Shown piece by piece: positions 37,335 through 51,619 of a DNA stretch of 64,000 bases. Position 1 is the first letter of the stretch; every line of letters starts with the position of its first letter. A program made the translations under genes and the position numbers. The notes beneath the pieces are model-generated. The model had not been told where the DNA came from, ran no database searches, and was given only the letters and a program-made list of their open reading frames with translations. The DNA is from Apostichopus japonicus (Eukaryota > Echinodermata > Holothuroidea > Aspidochirotida > Stichopodidae), in assembly GCF_037975245.1 (NCBI RefSeq), contig NC_092575.1:17325810-17389809 (forward strand). Direction: 5' to 3'.

Positions 37335-40300
37335 AAGGAAAGATATTGAACAGCCCTCACAAATTGATTCTAGTTCTTTCGTCTCTTAGATTTCTTTGGC
37401 AGGAGGAGGAGAGGAGGGGGAACAAACCTATTATCCAGAGAAAGAAACTTCCTAAATGAAAACCACAGCAATTTAAAGAACACACAGAAACCCAATCAAT
37501 TCTACGAGATTTTGAGAAAAAAAGAATACTTAACAAATGTTACTTCATTAGAAAAAAAAAAAAAGTGTGAAAAAAATCTATGTACATACCTTGTTTACAA
37601 ATAATGTGAAGTTGAAAGGAGCATATTGCTTTCAAAGGTACAAACAGTTGTAAATCTTTTTACTCTAAAAGACACCTACCTCTATAAACAAATTCTTTAT
37701 CATAGCTGTAAATAAAATTCATTTAATTATTTTCACTTTTAATTTTTCTTTCCCAGTACATTCTCACTTCCAGTGGAACTTTCTTTTGTTTTATTAATTT
37801 TTTTTATTTCCGATGGACAGATAACTCCGCACATTTTCAAATTTCAGATAAACGAAATATTCTCCTTTTTCAGACTCAAAGTTCAGACTTTAACTCAAAA
37901 TCATTAAAAAGAGAGCACACTTAGAAGAAAATGGGAGGAGAAGTTACTAAATGAGAATGGACTTAATGTAAAATTAAAAATTATCACCTTCATCTATTGC
38001 TTTAATCTGTTTCTATTGCTCATTATGATAAACAATGAGAATAAACAAGACTAAAAGAAATCTTTGGGTACTGCAAGCAGAGCTGTTGCCTTTTACCAAA
38101 CCGTTGCACTGTATGTACTATGTAAGCTATGTCATCAGTAGCTTAATCCTAACTTTTTATTACATGAACACTAACCAAGCCAGGCAGAAGCATATTTTCA
38201 TCACACCTCAAACAGGAAAAGATTTACATTACTTCACTGAGCTGAGGGGGTCGTGGGAAAGTCTGGATTTTTGGAAAGCTGATCAAGCAACTTTCTGTGT
38301 GTTCAGTATAAATATGCCACTACATACCTTTCGTAATTATAAGAATGAACGAACTTTACAGTACATATTGAATTCTCATTCCATTTTACTAATATTTAAT
38401 CACCATTTTTATTTATTTATTTTTTTCCTTTTTCTTTTCCATATGTGATCCTATGTACTTTGAATATACTGAATGAGTGCTGATTTTCTATATTAAATAC
38501 ACATTTTTTCCCTTCTATTCAGTCCCTCAGCTCCAAGGCGCTAGCCGACCCCAATGAAAATTATCAGATTAGTTTCTGGAGGAGTACAAAAGAGAAGCCT
38601 TGACATTTGGAAAGACCCCAAACGATAATCCTTTTATATTTACCATTGCATAGAAGAAATAACTTCCTTCAAAAAGTTCATATATACATTTAAATCAAAT
38701 TCAGTGCGCTTCTATTTAACTTACCAAAGGTCAAGTATCGCTGTTATCTAGCTACTACTCTAGGTGAAAGGGTAGCAGCTTATTTATGGGCTGATATACA
38801 GAGTTATGGAGAAAGTCAAACTTTATTTAACTAAACTAAATATCCTGTTAGCAGGTTTATCTAGGTATGTCAACATACAAACATCTACAGTGGAAGAGAA
38901 AAGATGCGACCAATTCAGAGCAGAGTCATAATATAGGATTAAATTTACGAAAAAGGAAAAGGGGAAAAAAAATAAGAAGAGAGAGTAGCAGTTGCTACAG
39001 GTTTTGTGCAAAGTTTTAACCGTTACCGGTATGTCAGGCATCTGTCGAAGGCAAGTACACATAAACAATATAAGACCAGTCAACGATCTGGTAGTCTTAT
39101 TACTGTTAAAGTTTTGTCTTTATCTTGATAAACGTTAGGGTGCTCATAGGATGAATGGGAGGACTTACCCTAACTAATGTAGAATTTGTCCCATGAACCA
39201 AGTCAATATGTAATACATTAGAGGACATGAAAACTTTAAGAAGTATACTTTAAAGTGTGTTTGACAAAAAACTGATGAAAACTTGGACTCAGAATTGCTA
39301 TACCCAGAAAACTTCACAATTATGCAAAAGCCACCCTAGACTTAAATCAATGAAGAACGCTTGAAAGTAAGGCGAAGGGCTTGTGCACAGTGGATTTGGC
39401 AGAAAGGGAGTTCACAGGCTGAATGGGTCAAGACTTATATTTCCTTTTCAACATTTGTTATCTTTTTTTAACAATTTCTGAGTCAATCTTCCCGTTTTGT
39501 CCCATGGCCAATTCCTCTAGTACATGTAAAAGTCCATCAATCTCAAAACTTAGAGAACCAGAGAGTTGTCATGGAAACACAACTCCAGACTATAAAACAA
39601 CAATGACAATAGATCCATCACAGTGCCTTAATTAGTGTAATAATCTGAACAATTTTTTTCTTTCTAGCGAACGTCATCCGCAAGTACAAATTCACACACT
39701 CTTCTCATACTGGCTGATGTAATATCAAACATGTGCAGAATAATTTTGCCCTTTAATCCAATTTTAACGCTTCTTAATGTTCTTTACCTGAAATTCTTTA
39801 CCTGAAATTAACTGGCTGCATTGGAGTAAATTTGAAGGTTTCTATACATTTTCATTTGCATCAGGGTGGTTGAAGAAAGGACTGGATAAATCCAAGCTAA
39901 CGTTTAATTTTTCTTTCTTTACATCATTCACTTTTTTTTTGTTAAAGGAAAATAACACATTAATTTTTCAAATGGCATAGAGGCAGAACTGTTATCTGCA
40001 AAAAGAGTTGCACCTTTTCTTCAAATGTGCTTAAATGAGTTTTGGAAGGCAACACAACCCCCCCCCCCCCCCCACCATCCATTTATATATCAAAACTCTG
40101 TTGTGAGATGAATGCAACAAAGTAAGACTACATTTTGTGTTAACATACTTGTGTATCAGTGTGTTAATATACAGAGAGCTGCTTTAACTATTACATCTGC
40201 TGCATTCAAAATCTCTCTGAGGAAAGATAAGATAACAATTACTCCTTCTTGACAAGAGTAAAGGATTTAACCAGCCTAACATATATATGTAATGTAGTAT

Positions 40301-41460
40301 TTGATCAACAAATCAGTTTTTTACTCTACACAATTGCTTGTGTGCAAGGTAGTCTTCTGTTTGTTTGTGTTTTTTTGTTGCTTTTAGTAGAACATTTCTC
40401 TCTTGCAAATAGATTAATTGATGGGATTCACCCTTGAGGTAGAAATAATCCCAGCAGATCTTGTGAAAACACCCAAAGGAAGAAAGTGGGCAGAAGTAAT
40501 GCGAGAGGGGTCGGTACAGTGAGCTGTTATTCATTTTCTTAAGCTATTATGGATTTGGAATAAATAGGTTATGGGAAGACGAGGAAAGAAAGTGTGAGCT
40601 AACCTCCATTATTAATATCTGCTGACTGGCTGGCTGTCCACACTGCAATAGTCTAATATAAATAAATGACTGACAATCTCTGCTGTAGTATTAAATGTGA
40701 ATGCATACTTGGAGGGTGATGTTGCTCCAATAATTTTAATTTTATGTGTTCAATCTTGAAATGTGGCATTGCTTGCAATACTTAAAGTTAAATGTTCAAT
40801 GTTCACACTTGGAAGGTGATGTTGCTGCACATTCACATCTGAGTGCATCTGTGTTCACCTCTCTCAGGATAAACTTTTGGTACACTATTTCAAGTGAAGG
40901 CATCTGTGTCCACACATCATGGTTAAGCTGATACAGTGTGTCGTCATGGGAACAAATCTCCATTCACTGTGTAAAACTGACCAACTCTGATCACAAACCA
41001 TTGAATCTATTGCCAAATTTTCATTCTAGTTCTACAGTTATGCAAAAAGGACAGATTGACTGGGTTTTTTATTTTTGCAAGGACAAAAAGTTGACAGAAA
41101 TTGAAATTCCTTGTTATTAAGGTATCACAAAAAAACTCTGTTCCTACATTTTTTTCCACGGATAGAAACATTCCAGCCATAGTTCGTGCAGACACCGTAA
41201 AGCAACTTCAGTACTATAAATGAAATAAGTAGCCTAACATATTTTCCAACTGCTGAAACATGCAACATCTCTGTACCACCTACAATGACAATCATAATGT
41301 GTATAGTGTACATAAATATGGGATGCAGTTGAAATGAAGGAATTCACTGTGGGATTAACTGGTGAGTGTCTTCTCCTGTAAATTTACTTCTATCCTCTTC
41401 TTCTTCTTCCTCCTCCTCCTCCTCCTCCTCCATCCTCCTACACTAGAATCCCATCAACTG

Positions 41461-42757
41461 CTACGTGTCCTCATCTTCACACTGAACTGCAGACAAAAGC
41501 ACTGTGATGTCATCAGGTTTACCACCTTTATTGAAAAGAAAAGAAAAAACAGAAAAAAGGGCATTATAAATCACCCAACATTCGATGGTGCTAGAGATGA
41601 TACATAAAACTGGCTCTCATCAACATACACGTTTCCCCTCTGAATAAACTTACAGAACTTTGTGGCATGTTGGCATTGCAGGCTCCCATCCCCCACCCCC
41701 ACTCCCCCACCGATTATCCAATTCTTGGTCACCCACCTCCCTCCCAATACCGCGTCTTACTTCTTTTATAATTTCCACCTTCAGAATTCAACCTACAACA
41801 AACTTGTTAACATTTTACATCCAGAAACATCTGGCTGGTTTTCACATTCTGAGACATCTGTTCCGTCAGACAATACATTATTAAAGTTTCCAAAACATTT
41901 CCCCAAAAAACACATTTTCTTACAAAGTACTGACAAGAATGAAATAGAGAAAGAGCCATAGTTGTGTAATCATAGCCTGAAGGTTGTTTCATCCTCTTTG
42001 ATTACAATTGAAGCATGTGGAACGTGAGAGGCATAACCAAACTAGAGATCATGTCCATTTGGCAATTCTAAGTAACATAGACTTGTATGTTGAGCATATA
42101 TGACTAAATGGTACAGCAGGATTTAAAATCTCTGAATATCAATAAGGAATCGGAGAGGAGAGGAATACTATCTGAAAGATTTTTTTTTCATTTTCCACAA
42201 AGGAACAAAAAGAAATTTGAAAAAGAGACCAAACAGCAGGATTGCGAAGCAATCATAGAGATATGAAAGCAATCAATGTTCAGTCAATTAAAGGGGTAAC
42301 TTCAGATAAACTGTAGATTGATGATAGTCATACAGTTGGATAACAATTTTGAGCAAAGTCATAACAAAAGAAATGAATAAAATGTCATTTACCTACATCA
42401 GGTTTACTTTTTTAATATACTCATCTTAAAAATGCATAAAATGGTTATATTGTAACTAACAAAATAAAATATTTCAATTTTCAATATAGTTTGTCTAATA
42501 CCCAGACAGCTGCTAAATATTTTTCAAATGTATTTTGGAGATTTTATTATTACAGACCTAGACCTAGACATCTTTTGTGATTTTGATTCCCTACTTTTTC
42601 CATGAACATGTAGGATTTATCGCATACCTAAGAAATCCATTCCATTTGCCCTTGCATGTTGTGCAAAAGGTGACAAGTGAGTAGGATCATAGGCTAGGTC
42701 CCTGGCACGCTCAGCTATAGAGTTGACAGCTTCTTGTATACTACCCAAAGTTGAGTC
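41461..42757 (-). CDS. PPTC7: PPTC7-like PP2C phosphatase, C-terminal two exons only
   Basis: Exons 42757-42628 and 41525-41461 splice in frame and encode the last 64 residues. The penultimate exon reads SIQEAVNSIAERARDLAYDP then SPFAQHA; the last reads GGKPDDITVLLSAVQ and ends at TAG. Human PPTC7 has the matching segment, including the GxPDDITVLL motif whose Asp binds metal in PP2C enzymes. PPTC7 is a mitochondrial phosphatase linked to coenzyme Q synthesis and restraint of BNIP3/NIX mitophagy. The tail is slightly divergent from the vertebrate SIVAEY type. Upstream exons, including the DGVGGW and GDSG segments, were not found up to 64000; they may lie beyond the window. Confidence 0.88.
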
Positions 42758-45582
42758 CTGAAAGAGAAAAGAAAAGATTTAAGTCAAACGTAAAGAAAAG
42801 AATGCTTTGCCTGGACGATTAGCAGAAATTTGACAAGACTAGAAGAGCAGCCAACAGAAACAGTTAGATGTGCAGAGATAGATTTTTATAACATCAGTAC
42901 ACTGTATTAAATATATATTAGTGTGTGGTGGCATATCTGTACAAGTTAATGCCAATGCACACCAATATATTTATTACAGTGTATTATTGAACATATATTA
43001 GTATGTGTTTTCATATCTGTACAATTTACTGTAATGTCAATACACACTAATATATTTAAAAGTACAGTAACTTATTAAATATGTTTAGTAAGTCCTGTAT
43101 ATTATTAAACATATTAGTGTGTATTGGAATATCTACATAGATATGTTGATATATTATATAGATATTCTTATCCTGTAGCACTACGTGTGAAGAGCGATAT
43201 ATAGCAATAATATAACATTCCCGGAGATACTGAGCACTGATATAACTGGAATGGGAGGCCAATGTACTGTACTCAATAACATCATAACAACTACTGTACA
43301 TTATAGGTAAGAACATCATAACAACTCTAAAGGGTATAAGTGAATGTGTCAAAGGTTCTACTACATCTATGTCAAAATTAAAATAAATAAACCACAGGAA
43401 GAAGATATGATATTATACTTGGAGACTTGGAGGAAACAATTTTCTCAAGAGGTACAAGATTCACCTACTGCACCTTGGTGTGAGGGAGATTTATGGAAAC
43501 AGGTAAAAATTATCTTGTTTACAAATAGGAAACAGATGTATTATACAGTAGGCCTATTTCTGGCCAATATGAAATGTATCTGAGATACCAAATGGTTGAG
43601 GGTCATATGTCATAAAGATGGGGGGGGGGGAAGAGGGGTAGGTGAGAAGCAAGTTGATGTGCTTCATATTGTGTGAATCAGTAACACATTGTCTATGAGG
43701 AAACTATCGTTATCCAACTTCCACAAGTAATTTAACACTTGATCTATACATGGAATTCTATCTAACATGGTTCATATTACTGACAAAAACAGTTGAGATG
43801 TTTTGATACTTCATGTTCAGTCAATCCATTCCATATAATTTCCAACAGGAAATACTTCAACAGAGACAAAATGTCCTCTCAGGATGTTCAGTAAAAAGCC
43901 AAATGACTCATCTCCTTTCAGAACAAGAGACAACTACAATAGGTGATTAATTGTGTTGTTTTCGAAGCAATTATATATGAATGTATCTACAGTATTAGTA
44001 TGAGACAATTGTTGTCCAATTTTGAATTTCCCCCAAAACAACTACGTCCAACGACAACATTTGATATCAGATAAGGAAGTTCTTGACACCGATTCAAAGG
44101 TTAGCAAAGAAATTTTAATTTTTGACCAGGAAATGTTTAGATGTATAGAGTACAACATCCGATGTCAGGATGTGAGAGAGAAATCCAAATTGATCATCTC
44201 CCCCTCAGATCAGGAGATAATGTAATTATGAGTGATACAATAAAACAAAAGGAGATTAATTGCTCTGTTATGCTGCATGACAAGTCAACCTTTCTGCAGC
44301 AAGATGAGTAGACATGTTGTTGCACACATGTTGTTGCATACATAAAATAGAGTGAGCATTCAGTTGTTATGAGGGGACAGGTTAGCAAGAAACTTGATTC
44401 AATTCCTGAATTCTGGAAAGCTTTAGAAAGGAAACCTCAAGTTCTACACAAGTTGGGTGGTAGAACAATACAGCAATGGTTCTAGTCCCACTGTATATTG
44501 ATAGGTCAGAAACATACGCTATTCACAATTTCACAGTAACTGCAGCGTATAGGGCATATCCAGCGTACAGTGAGTGTATTAGTTGAGTTCAGTATAAAGT
44601 GAACTACAGTATGAAAGATAAAACAGACCTGTTCACAGCCTGCTCTCACTCACAACTAATTTTGCTACAATGTTTTTCCTGCCATTGCATGTTGAGTAGC
44701 TTTCAAGCTTGCTAATATGGACATACAGTGAAGAACTACATCATGCGAACAAAGTAAGAGCGGCACGTGAAAAATTAATTTTAAACAGGTTTAAACAGTC
44801 GTCACAGAGAGACGCTCCAAACTAAAAAAACTCCCACGTGTACAAACAAGCCTTCCTAAATCATCTCTCTAATATCTTCCTGTCACATCTTGAGTTTATT
44901 TACTTCAATCCAATCTGACAACTCAAGTGAAGAAACGATATGCTCATCTACAGACAGCGCGTCTCAAACCTCTCGTAAAATCTCAATAAATATTTTGATC
45001 CGTGGGAGTGTTATATTGAAGGCGATATTTGCTCCCATGCGCTGTAAGAAAGAGGAATATTTTATCGACCTTCCAGTCGAAGCCTGTCTTTCAGAGCTAT
45101 TCAGATGTACATATACAGACCAAACCTACTTGAAAATTGTGCATTTAAATAACATACAACCATATCAGTTAAGATGCTGTTACGAGAATATTGCAAAGGA
45201 TGAAAATCAATGGTCACAAAATGCATCGTAGGACTTCAGAACGGTAAATTTGGAAGGACGTGTGTGTTGACCTCATAGAGGGTAACTTGGGTGGGGGGGC
45301 AGTGCAAGAATGTCACCATGTTTGTAGTCTAAGTAGATCAGAGTGTGTATGTTTAAGAAGACTGGTAAGAGAGGAATGAATCACTATGCACCACCGTCAT
45401 TTGTCAGCACGATTTGTTTCCATACTATTAAATCTTCTTTCTTGCTTTTTATTTTCTATTAAATTCCACACAAAATGAACCACAAAAACACACATTTCTG
45501 ATACTAGAAGATGGGCTTTGTTTTTCCTATTATTTTTGTACTGTGTACAAATCAATTCTAAAGACTCATGTTCCATATGGCA

Positions 45583-45640
45583 CAATATGAAGACACAATA
45601 TGAAGACACAATATGAAGACACAATATGAAGACACAATAC
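45583..45640. repeat. 14-bp minisatellite
   Basis: Four copies of a CACAATATGAAGA-type unit immediately preceding the 205-bp array, derived apparently from the CACAATATGATGACAC start of that larger unit. Confidence 0.85.
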
Positions 45641-46640
45641 AAAGCTATCTCGCATCTATTGCCCAATACTACTGTACATCTTGACTCTTGACCGGTCCGG
45701 TAAACTAAGGCTGACCTAGACCAAATATATTCACAGATATCAAAAAGAAGTATGTAATTAATATCAAGAGTCCAAAATGTTGGCACTTGATTAACTGAGC
45801 AGCGGGATACATCTTTCTGTAGGCTGTCACAATATGATGACACAATACAAAGCGGTCTCGCATCTACTGTGCGATACTACTGTACATCTTGACCCTTGAC
45901 CGTTAAACTAAGGCTGACACCTAGACCAAATATATTCACATGTATCAAAAAGAAGTATGTAATTAATATCAAGAGTCCAAAATGTTGGCACTTGATTAAC
46001 TGAGCAGCGGGATACATCTTTCTGTAGGCTGTCACAATATGATGACACAATACAAAGCGGTCTCGCATCTACTGTGCGATACTACTGTACATCTTGACCC
46101 TTGACCGTTAAACTAAGGCTGACACCTAGACCAAATATATTCACAGATATCAAAAAGAAGTATGTAATTAATATCAAGAGTCCAAAATGTTGGCACTTGA
46201 TTAACTGAGCAGCGGGATACATCTTTCTGTAAGATGTCACAATATGATGACACAATACAAAGCGGTCTCACATCTACTGCGCGATACTACATCTTGACTC
46301 TTGACCGTTAAACTAAAGCTGACCTTGACCAAATATATTCAAAGATATCAAAAAGAAGTATGTAATTGATATCAACAGTCCAAAATGTTAACACTTGATT
46401 AACTGAGCAGCAGGATACATCTTTCTGTAGAATGTCACAACTCACAATATGATGACACAATACAAAGCGGTCTCGCATCTACTGCGCGATACTACATCTT
46501 GTTTCTTGACCGTTAAACTAAAGCTGACCTAGACCAAATATATTCACAGATATCAAAAAGAAGTATGTAATTAATATCAAGAGTCCAAAATGTTGGCACT
46601 TGATTAACTGAGCAGCAGGATACATCTTTCTGTATAATGT
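45640..46640. repeat. 205-bp tandem repeat array
   Basis: About five copies of a 198-205-bp unit with landmarks CACAATACAAAGCGGTCTCG, CTTGACCGTTAAACTAA and CACTTGATTAACTGAGCAGC. Successive GTCACAATATGATGACAC landmarks fall at about 45826, 46031, 46236 and 46434. Non-coding satellite. Confidence 0.95.
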
Positions 46641-49600
46641 AGGTTGTTACAGTGACTGATAATCTTGTATGGAGTCGGTCTGTCTCCACAGTCATATCTA
46701 TATCAAGCTCCATGATCGATTGAATTGTTTGCCAGTATGGATGGCTGGATGCTACAATATCAAATTATACTAAAGGCATATCAACAAATTACAAGGCAAA
46801 TTTAATTTTTAAGTTTCATATTTTAATAATATTCATTTTCTGTCACAAGTGAGCTATGATTACGATTGAGCCGTCAAACGGGATGATGTCAACTGATCAC
46901 TTATTAATGTGTCTTATTTCAGTTCGTTGTACTACTGATGTGCTGTATCTAGCAATTTCCCATCGATAGCACCTGAGTAGTACATTTACGCATTGAATCT
47001 ACAATATCTATGCTGGAGCTAAATATTGGAAATGCAAAAGCACTGTACCCGCTATAACCCACTTCTGCGACATCCCTCTTCCATTTTCTCTTCCTTCAGA
47101 CCCGGTAGTGCAATACTGAGGGTGCTGATAATTGGTTGCATGAGTATTACTTAAGTTCTGTCCATACGAGCATGTACTGAAATGACATTTAACTTCACGA
47201 CATTTGTAGTACTGAATTTGTCATTGCTGACCTTGTTGTTGTGGTTGACATTGTTGTTGTTGACGTTGTGGACTTGAACTAAAACGTTGTCGTTCTGACT
47301 TCTTAAGGCACAAAATACAGAAGGATGCATTGTTACGAATGGCCAAGATACTCAAAGATCCTGGCAAGGATAGAGTACACAACTAAGTATCTATACTAAT
47401 TGGTGGTAGAATGAGAAGGAGGTACAGTACTGTAGAGTCACCCATAACTGACCTAGGATGCAGTTGTTGTGGTGAGACAGGTAATGTAAGTCAGGAAGCA
47501 AAGTAAAGCATTGAAGTAAGTTACCAGTTGTTGTAAGCTAGGTAAATAAGACATGATATGAACCAAGATCTGATTAAAAGATCTATGCCATTACTTCCCA
47601 TCTAGAGGCAACAGAGTGGCACTCAGCCCCACTAGTGCTACGGTACAACTTCCATAAACAAGCTGTTTAGAAAATAGTCTAAATGGTAGAGGTAGTAAAA
47701 TAATTTATGAATGGTAATAACCTTCAGAAGTGATGCAGGCATAACAGGTGTAAGCCAACCTTTCATATAACAATATGTTGCATTCATTCATTAGAGCTAG
47801 CTTATTCTGTTAGGTGTTAAAGGTGTGTGAATATACAGTGGGGGGGGGGGGGTGGGGGGTCAAAACGACCATAGGTTACTAACGTAAAGAACTTAACAAA
47901 TCTTACACCTTCAGCGTTAAATCTAAAATTTGAATTGAACAACACAAGGAAGTTTTGCTTAAAGTTATTGGGCATGTGTACTGTACTTTTTAATATCAAG
48001 TAACTTCCTCACAACATCATGCCATGAGAATGCCACATCCCAATGTGTCCATGCTATGTAATTCTTTGCGGTAAGGCATCCATATATAAAAGCGACAAGA
48101 TTGCTGTAAAGTGATCTCTAAAGATTGATCTGAAGCAAACATAATTACTTCAGGAGACTCCTATCAGAAAATATTGAAGGGAAAATGACGTTCTCATTTT
48201 CAGTCTTAATCTTGATTATTTAATAGCAGACAGGAAAGCGATTGGGCTTATAAAGAATGTTGATGATATGGTCTTGTGAAGTAACTAACATGTGCAGGTC
48301 AGGTCTGATAACAGATGAATATAGTTCACAATGCAATCTTGGACTATGTCATCAAATTACTGGTAACATGCAGAGTTTTGTTAAAGGGTCATTCCTGGTA
48401 AGTACAAATAATTTAAATAATAGATGGCGGTGTACAAAATAAAGTGGAGCATGAGAAAAGTCAAATACATGTGGAGCTACTCACAGCAGGTGCATAAGCG
48501 AACTCGTGTAAATATTGTGACATCAGGCCATTTTAGTGAGGGGGAAAGATTTTTTTTTTTTTTTGGGGGGGGCTACATTTTGATGTGTGTATCCTACTTA
48601 ATATCATGTTTCTCTATCTAATCATTACTTTCCATTGGAAAACACTATTCTGCTTTCTGAAATTAAATCTCCTTTAACTATAAAACCTTATAACATCTGT
48701 TCATTCTTCAGCTATAAAAGAGATGCCTGCTCTCTCCACCTCTCTCTCTTGCGGTTGAATTTCAATACCTGATCCTAATTTTAGCTGGGATGAGAATATC
48801 TACTTGACCCAGGCTCGACAACGTCAATTTAGTACTAGCACTAATGCATTCCGTGACACAGCGGGAACCGATGTACTGCAACTTATGTACATGTATATAT
48901 ACCGTGTAAACCGATTATACTGACATAGTCATATATATGGAAACAAATAATATACTGCAAGATTTCATAGAAAGGTCAAAAGTGCACTGAGTGCTAAAAT
49001 GGTACCGATTTGATATGCGATGTACAGTAGATCAGTATGCATACATTAAATGTATGTATCCACAGTATGTTGAGAAGCCACAGCTGGTCAGAGTTTAGGA
49101 ATAAAAAATTAAGAGTAAACGAAGAGTAAATTATGCAAATTTCGTAACCATTCAGATGCCAGTTATTATTAATATTTTTATTACATTGAAATGCACGCTA
49201 TTTCATTCAGAAAATATAAACTTTCCGTTATTCAGATGATGATACTTTTACAAGAAACAAACAAGAAACACGACTTTGTAAGTAAATTTGTACCTTTAAC
49301 TCATAATCTCAAACTTCCATACTGTACTGTCGTCATTTTCCATATCCATTGAAAACATCGATACTTGTACAGTATTTGTAACCCCAGATTTAGATTTATG
49401 AAGTGTAACGGACGTCATTGATTCGGAGCAGAGCTGCTTTCAGAAGGCTCTTCATTTATCCAAGGGGATAAAACCACATTTGTAGTGTCGTAAAAATTCT
49501 CAAATTTTTTATTTTGCGTGGAGAGGACTTGTACTGTAGCATTATATGGAGAGAACTTGTATGTAGCATTATATCCAAGCTTAGAGCATATTTCCTAAAC

Positions 49601-51619
49601 TATAATGGTGCTAGTACTATTTATAGCTAATGCCTTCCATACAGATCTGTATTAACACATTCAACAGTACAGTACAGCAGAGTGCAGTATACTGGGCACT
49701 GTACACTGAGCACTGTATTCTCCAAGGGCCTGTGTACGGTACAATCATTGTCAACTTGGACGTAAATCTGACATATTTTCAATATAAAGTCTGCTCCTAG
49801 TGGCTGTATCAAAGCTTTGAATATATTGATTGATCCGTACTGGGAATAGAGGTAACGTTAATTCTCTTCGCAGCTCCTCTCTTACCACAACACGTACCGT
49901 AAGTTTGAGGTGGTCTGGGTTTGTAATCAGATAGTAATAATTGCAATTATATCTCAAAGTACATCTAAACGTTAGAAAAAGAAAGAAAGTAAGCCAGGCA
50001 GTAAAAATAGAGACAAAAACCACCTACTGTACAGGGAAGATAGCTCCTGTGTAGAAAACTGCTATACCATGCACCTGATACACTTGTATATAGCAACTTG
50101 ACCATTCTGTATATAGCATTTTGCAATAGGATACTGGAAGAGTTATATCCTGACCTACTGTACATAGGAACAAGCAGGTTGTAACCATGGTTATATCCAG
50201 GTTCCAGTAAGACATATGCCAATATACAACTGACACATAAAACAATTTCCAATATTGTTAATTTTTTTTTAAACCGAAAATGTATTTATTTTTAGTACCT
50301 AATAATAATATTTAGTTTTTGATCCTCTATGGCATTTGACCGATATTAATTGTGTACATGTATCTTACCCAGTACAATACAGATGTCACTGCATACATCA
50401 TTCCTCAGTCATATAACAAGGGACCAATCTTTGAAAAACTTTGACAAACAAACAAGAGCTCTTAAAACTCTGACAGGCTCCCAGGCCATAAAGCTTCATA
50501 TTTCAATTTGTAATTGCAATCAGCCATTCTCCGAGGTCTCTTCTAAACTTTTTTTTTCTTTTGTTCTTGGCTGTTTACAGAAATATGATACAGAAAAGAT
50601 CATCTTACAGCTCTGGAAGATTTCTTAATCAAGAATAGCTTTAGTATTTACCAGTAAGTTCACAGGGACTTATATTACTTAAAGCGGTTGTTGAGCTCTG
50701 AAGTTTGACATTTATTTTTAACGGTTAAATTCGCTAGTCTGTTCACAATATGATCGCAATATATCACATAAAGTTAGCATCCCTTGATAGAAGTAAAGTT
50801 TTGGCCTTATTCATTGAAGAAACTTTTAATACAGAAGAATACATAATAAAGACTGAAATGAACTTTTGCCAACCATAACTTGCTAAGTTTAAGTTACAAC
50901 CCCAAAGAAAATCTTAAAGCTTAAGAAATTAATAGAATAATTCTTTAAATTATATTGTTAAAGTTTTTAAGAAAAAAACAACCTTGAAGTAGTTTGAAAA
51001 TCTGCAATGAGAACGTTCACTTCACTGATGGAGATTTATTGACAGCCATTGGATTTCAATGTGCAGACAGAAGATAATCTAACAGAGACTCCTTTAATGC
51101 TACAGCTTAAGAATATTTGTGGGTCATCTCCATTACATGATAATGTGTGGGTGTCTGGTTGATGTCAATGATCTGCATGTTCATGTGCCAAAGATCTCAA
51201 ATGACAACTAATGGAAGCTGGCTGGCCGACTCTGTGACTTCTAAAGAGGTATGAATATACCGAAGCGCTCAGTGTGTCCAGACAATTAAGTGATGCACTC
51301 TAGCACTGTCTTTTAAACAATTAAGACAGAAGGATTTTTGCAATATATTGAAATGGTTGCCATGGAAATATTAACAGCATTTCCATGCATTTATCAACAA
51401 GCTCTTAAGAAAATTTCCTTGTTTTTTGTTGTTTTTGCTAAGTTTCTTGTTTTGGCTTTAATTGTTTTTCACTTTTCAATCTTCCTTCTGCAGTACATTA
51501 ACCAGAATGAAAACACTTCATGGTTCCTTGCTGCTGTTCATTAGTTCCATTCATAGGGAAATTTCTAACAAAGCCCTAATACAACAACAGTAATTTATGC
51601 TCACAAACTTTTGTTGCCA

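Larger units (their letters stand above)
29089..41460. other. Intergenic, repeat-rich interval between RAD9 and PPTC7
   Basis: The convergent RAD9(+) and PPTC7-like(-) genes face each other across 12 kb. It must hold both 3' UTRs. Separately listed are a 'gaggtca' type repeat, tRNA-like units and a TTAA MITE. A second diverged 'ggtcaaaggtcac' repeat lies at about 34580-34800 and 35470-35530. Open frames up to 152 codons occur but show no domain or splice support. Confidence 0.55.

Noticed and set aside
38035-38448. 137-codon plus-strand open frame
   Set aside because: Low-complexity Phe/Tyr-rich end, no motif, no matching splice context; expected by chance in AT-rich DNA.
44890-45231. 113-codon plus-strand open frame with fairly mixed composition
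   Set aside because: Looked at for a possible exon, but no domain, no flanking splice sites that extend it, and no similarity I recognise. Left uncalled.
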